From: Candidatus Aminicenantota bacterium
Lineage (GTDB): Bacteria > Acidobacteriota > Aminicenantia > S016-38
Length of the DNA stretch: 7,200 nt
NCBI GenBank assembly: GCA_027062035.1
Contig: JAMOUL010000251.1
Location: 1-7,200, forward strand
Direction: 5' to 3'
Shown here one piece after another: positions 5,624-7,200 of the stretch (the first letter of the stretch is position 1; each line of letters begins with the position of its first letter). Below the pieces are notes generated by a model. The model worked only from the letters and a program-made list of their open reading frames with translations, made no database searches and was not told the origin of the DNA. Position numbers and translations under genes: made by a program.

Positions 5624-5663
5624 AGGAGGTAAACTCATCAAAAATCCTACTTTAAAAGTGTAG
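5624..5663 (+). other. Orphan Shine-Dalgarno with non-ATG mini-frame
   Basis: A strong AGGAGGT (5624-5630) sits about 90 bp before mnmA with no ATG, GTG or TTG at a usable distance. An ATC codon at 5637-5639, 7 nt away, opens an 8-codon frame closed by TAG at 5661-5663. It could be a decayed leader, a non-canonical start or chance. No gene is called. Confidence 0.3.
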
Positions 5664-5680
5664 CATTATACACATATACA
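5652..5680 (+). promoter_or_regulatory. Weak candidate promoter for mnmA
   Basis: TTAAAA (5652-5657, 4 of 6 to TTGACA) is spaced 17 bp from TATACA (5675-5680, 4 of 6 to TATAAT). Initiation would be near 5687, with a leader of about 30 nt containing AGGAG at 5709-5713. The background is very AT-rich, so chance matches are likely. Confidence 0.25.
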
Positions 5681-5719
5681 ATCAAATAAGGAATGTTAAA
5701 ATAAAAGCAGGAGCAAATG

Positions 5720-6766
5720 ATGAAAAATTTAGTGGTAATAGGACTCAGCGGGGGCATAGACTCATCTGCAGCTGCATATCTGCTTAAAGAGCAGGGCTAT
5801 GATGTTATAGCCCTCACGCTTAACCTATTTTTTGAAAGCGACGTTGAAAGAGCCCGCAGGGTAGCAGAACACCTCAATATCCCCCATTTTGTACTTAACC
5901 TCAGAGAAGAATTCCGTAAAGAAATCATGGACTATTTCGCCAGTGAGTACCGAAAAGGCCGTACCCCCAACCCCTGCGCCTTCTGCAATCCAGGGATAAA
6001 ATTTAAGTACCTTCTCAAATTTGCAGAAGAGAGAGGTGCTGACTTCATAGCCACAGGTCATTATGCAAGAATCCTGGAAAAAGAGGGGAAGTATTACCTG
6101 GCTCCTGCAAAGGACAGGAAAAAATCCCAGGAATACTTCCTGGCCCTCTTAAACGAATCAGTCCTTGGAAAAACTCTATTTCCCCTGGGGGAACTCACCA
6201 AGAAAGAAGCAAGGAAAATAATTCAGGAAAAAGAAATACCCGCAGATATCCGGAAGGAAAGCCAGGATATCTGCTTTATAGGCCCTCAGGGTTATGCCGA
6301 TTTCCTGGAAAGTGAATATGGCTTTAAGCGAGAAAAGGGTAAAATTATTTCCCCTGCCAGGCTTGTTGTCGGAGAACACAAAGGATATTACAGATATACG
6401 ATTGGACAAAGAAGGGGCATAGGAATTTCATCCACTGAGCTTCCATTTACTTCTGTAAAGGGTCCCCTGTATGTGGTAAATATTGATGCTGAAGAGAATA
6501 TGATCATGGTGGGACCAAGGGAATATTTAATGCAAACCTCCATGAAGGTGAATCTTCTTGTATGGAGAGGGGAAAAGAAAGGAAATTACCGGGTAAAAAT
6601 TCGCTATCGCCACCCTGCTGCAGAAGCTGAGGTGAAAATTTCTGACAACGAAGCTGAGGTAACATTCAAAGAACCGCAGTTCGCACCCACCCCAGGGCAG
6701 ATCGCTGTGTTTTACAATGAAGAAGACCTTGTGATTGGAGCCGGCACCATAGAGGGGATGTTTTAA
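5720..6766 (+). CDS. mnmA: tRNA-specific 2-thiouridylase MnmA
   Basis: A 348-residue cytoplasmic enzyme that adenylates C2 of U34 in the Lys, Glu and Gln tRNAs and replaces the oxygen with sulfur, forming s2U34. The order of motifs is typical. The ATP PP-loop S-G-G-I-D-S-S is at residues 10-16. G-R-T-P-N-P-C-A-F-C-N follows, with catalytic Cys89 in the T-P-N-P-x-x-x-C-N context. T-G-H-Y-A-R comes next, then K-S-Q-E-Y-F-L (family K-D-Q-S-Y-F-L), S-Q-D-I-C-F-I with the second catalytic Cys185, and Y-T-I-G-Q-R-R-G-I-G-I. A C-terminal beta-barrel ends G-A-G-T-I-E-G. The Cys spacing (96 residues) is close to E. coli C102-C199. Cys86 occupies the E. coli Asp99 position. Of tandem ATGs at 5717 and 5720, the second has better spacing (6 nt) from AGGAG at 5709-5713; the first would add one Met. 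One base separates its stop from the convergent propeller gene. Confidence 0.95.
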   Translation: MKNLVVIGLSGGIDSSAAAYLLKEQGYDVIALTLNLFFESDVERARRVAEHLNIPHFVLNLREEFRKEIMDYFASEYRKGRTPNPCAFCNPGIKFKYLLKFAEERGADFIATGHYARILEKEGKYYLAPAKDRKKSQEYFLALLNESVLGKTLFPLGELTKKEARKIIQEKEIPADIRKESQDICFIGPQGYADFLESEYGFKREKGKIISPARLVVGEHKGYYRYTIGQRRGIGISSTELPFTSVKGPLYVVNIDAEENMIMVGPREYLMQTSMKVNLLVWRGEKKGNYRVKIRYRHPAAEAEVKISDNEAEVTFKEPQFAPTPGQIAVFYNEEDLVIGAGTIEGMF

Positions 6767-6767
6767 A

Positions 6768-7199
6768 TTATTGCCTCAATCGAATCTTATATGCATATTT
6801 AACCAGGAGAAGTTTTTCGTTCTCCTCTTCAACAGTATAAAAATATCTGTCAGAAACAAAGGCAGGAATCTTTGTAACCGTTCCTGTCCCCAGAAACCTG
6901 CCTGATAGGGTAAAGACGTCCACAGGTATCCTTTTATCCTCTATATTATCCGGTACTCTGAAAAGAAACAGGTAATTTTTGCAGAGCAGCATTCTGTAAA
7001 AGTAATTTTTGTGCCGGGGTATTTTCTTTGCGATCTTTTTACGTACAAAATCAGGAATCCGCTCCAGCTTCATTATCCTTTTTCTCAAAATCTCCCTTTC
7101 CTCGCTGGAAATTACCGGTGGCTCCACTTTGCGCGTAATCTGCCCCAGAAACCGTCCAGCTCTGTTAATCAGAAGGATGTCATATTCATTACTAACACC
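6768..7199 (-). CDS. C-terminal part of probable 6-bladed beta-propeller protein, 5' end outside window
   Basis: The frame is open from the stop to the right edge (144 codons visible); a GTG at 7125-7127 is internal, not the start. Near the edge the reading is Y-D-I-L-L-I-N-R-A-G-R-F-L-G-Q-I. Later V-D-V-F-T-L-S-G-R-F-L-G-T-G-T-V is followed by I-P-A-F-V-S-D-R-Y-F-Y-T-V and a final blade V-K-Y-A-Y-K-I. Repeated strands of the form hydrophobic-x-G-R-F-L-G then D-x-Y-F-Y-T-V are the blade pattern of NHL/6-bladed beta-propeller proteins, which are usually secreted or lipoproteins. The segment between the two G-R-F-L-G copies is very basic (R-K-K-I-A-K-K), unusual for a blade and possibly a surface insertion. 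One base separates its stop from that of mnmA. The N-terminus, and hence any signal, is unseen; specific function unknown. Confidence 0.65.
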   Translation of the reverse strand, partial: GVSNEYDILLINRAGRFLGQITRKVEPPVISSEEREILRKRIMKLERIPDFVRKKIAKKIPRHKNYFYRMLLCKNYLFLFRVPDNIEDKRIPVDVFTLSGRFLGTGTVTKIPAFVSDRYFYTVEEENEKLLLVKYAYKIRLRQ

Positions 7200-7200
7200 C

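Overview
This 7.2 kb window looks like an ordinary bacterial chromosome segment of moderate A+T content (roughly 42-44% G+C by eye). HemW, CutA and MnmA family proteins point to Bacteria. A GspG-type pseudopilin, two probable lipoproteins and a secreted bactofilin-like protein suggest a two-membrane cell envelope. The Lys/Glu/Ile-rich proteins would fit a thermophile or a little-studied candidate phylum, but that is inference and I cannot name a taxon. I see no rRNA, tRNA, CRISPR array, insertion sequence or phage gene.

Layout, left to right. A 5'-truncated PPC/DUF296-domain gene (3-362, +) is followed 9 bp later by cutA (372-692, +). After a gap with a plausible promoter comes an exported bactofilin-like protein with a basic linker and four membrane helices (803-1939, +). 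It converges on a minus-strand pair: a HemW-like radical SAM protein (2602-3666, -) and, 19 bp downstream of it, a GspG-like pseudopilin (1965-2582, -). Diverging from the HemW-like gene is a secreted protein of unknown function (3727-4302, +). It converges on a BamC-like lipoprotein (4371-4919, -). Next come a small Cys-rich exported protein (5185-5529, -), mnmA (5720-6766, +), and the C-terminal part of a probable 6-bladed beta-propeller protein (6768 to the right edge, -).

The theme is housekeeping chemistry (tRNA thiolation, metal tolerance, a HemN/HemW-family radical SAM enzyme) mixed with poorly described envelope proteins. The exported products are the bactofilin-like protein, pseudopilin, secreted protein, BamC-like lipoprotein, Cys-rich protein and probably the propeller. 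I see no single integrated novel system. The points most worth checking are: a HemW homologue that has lost two conserved motifs; a pseudopilin with a long Cys/Arg-rich insertion and no secretion genes nearby; a bactofilin-like domain that appears to lie outside the cytoplasm beside a strongly basic tract; MnmA with a third Cys where the E. coli enzyme has Asp; and two genes without Shine-Dalgarno sequences that each carry TAAAAT exactly 7 nt before a start codon, as in leaderless transcription.
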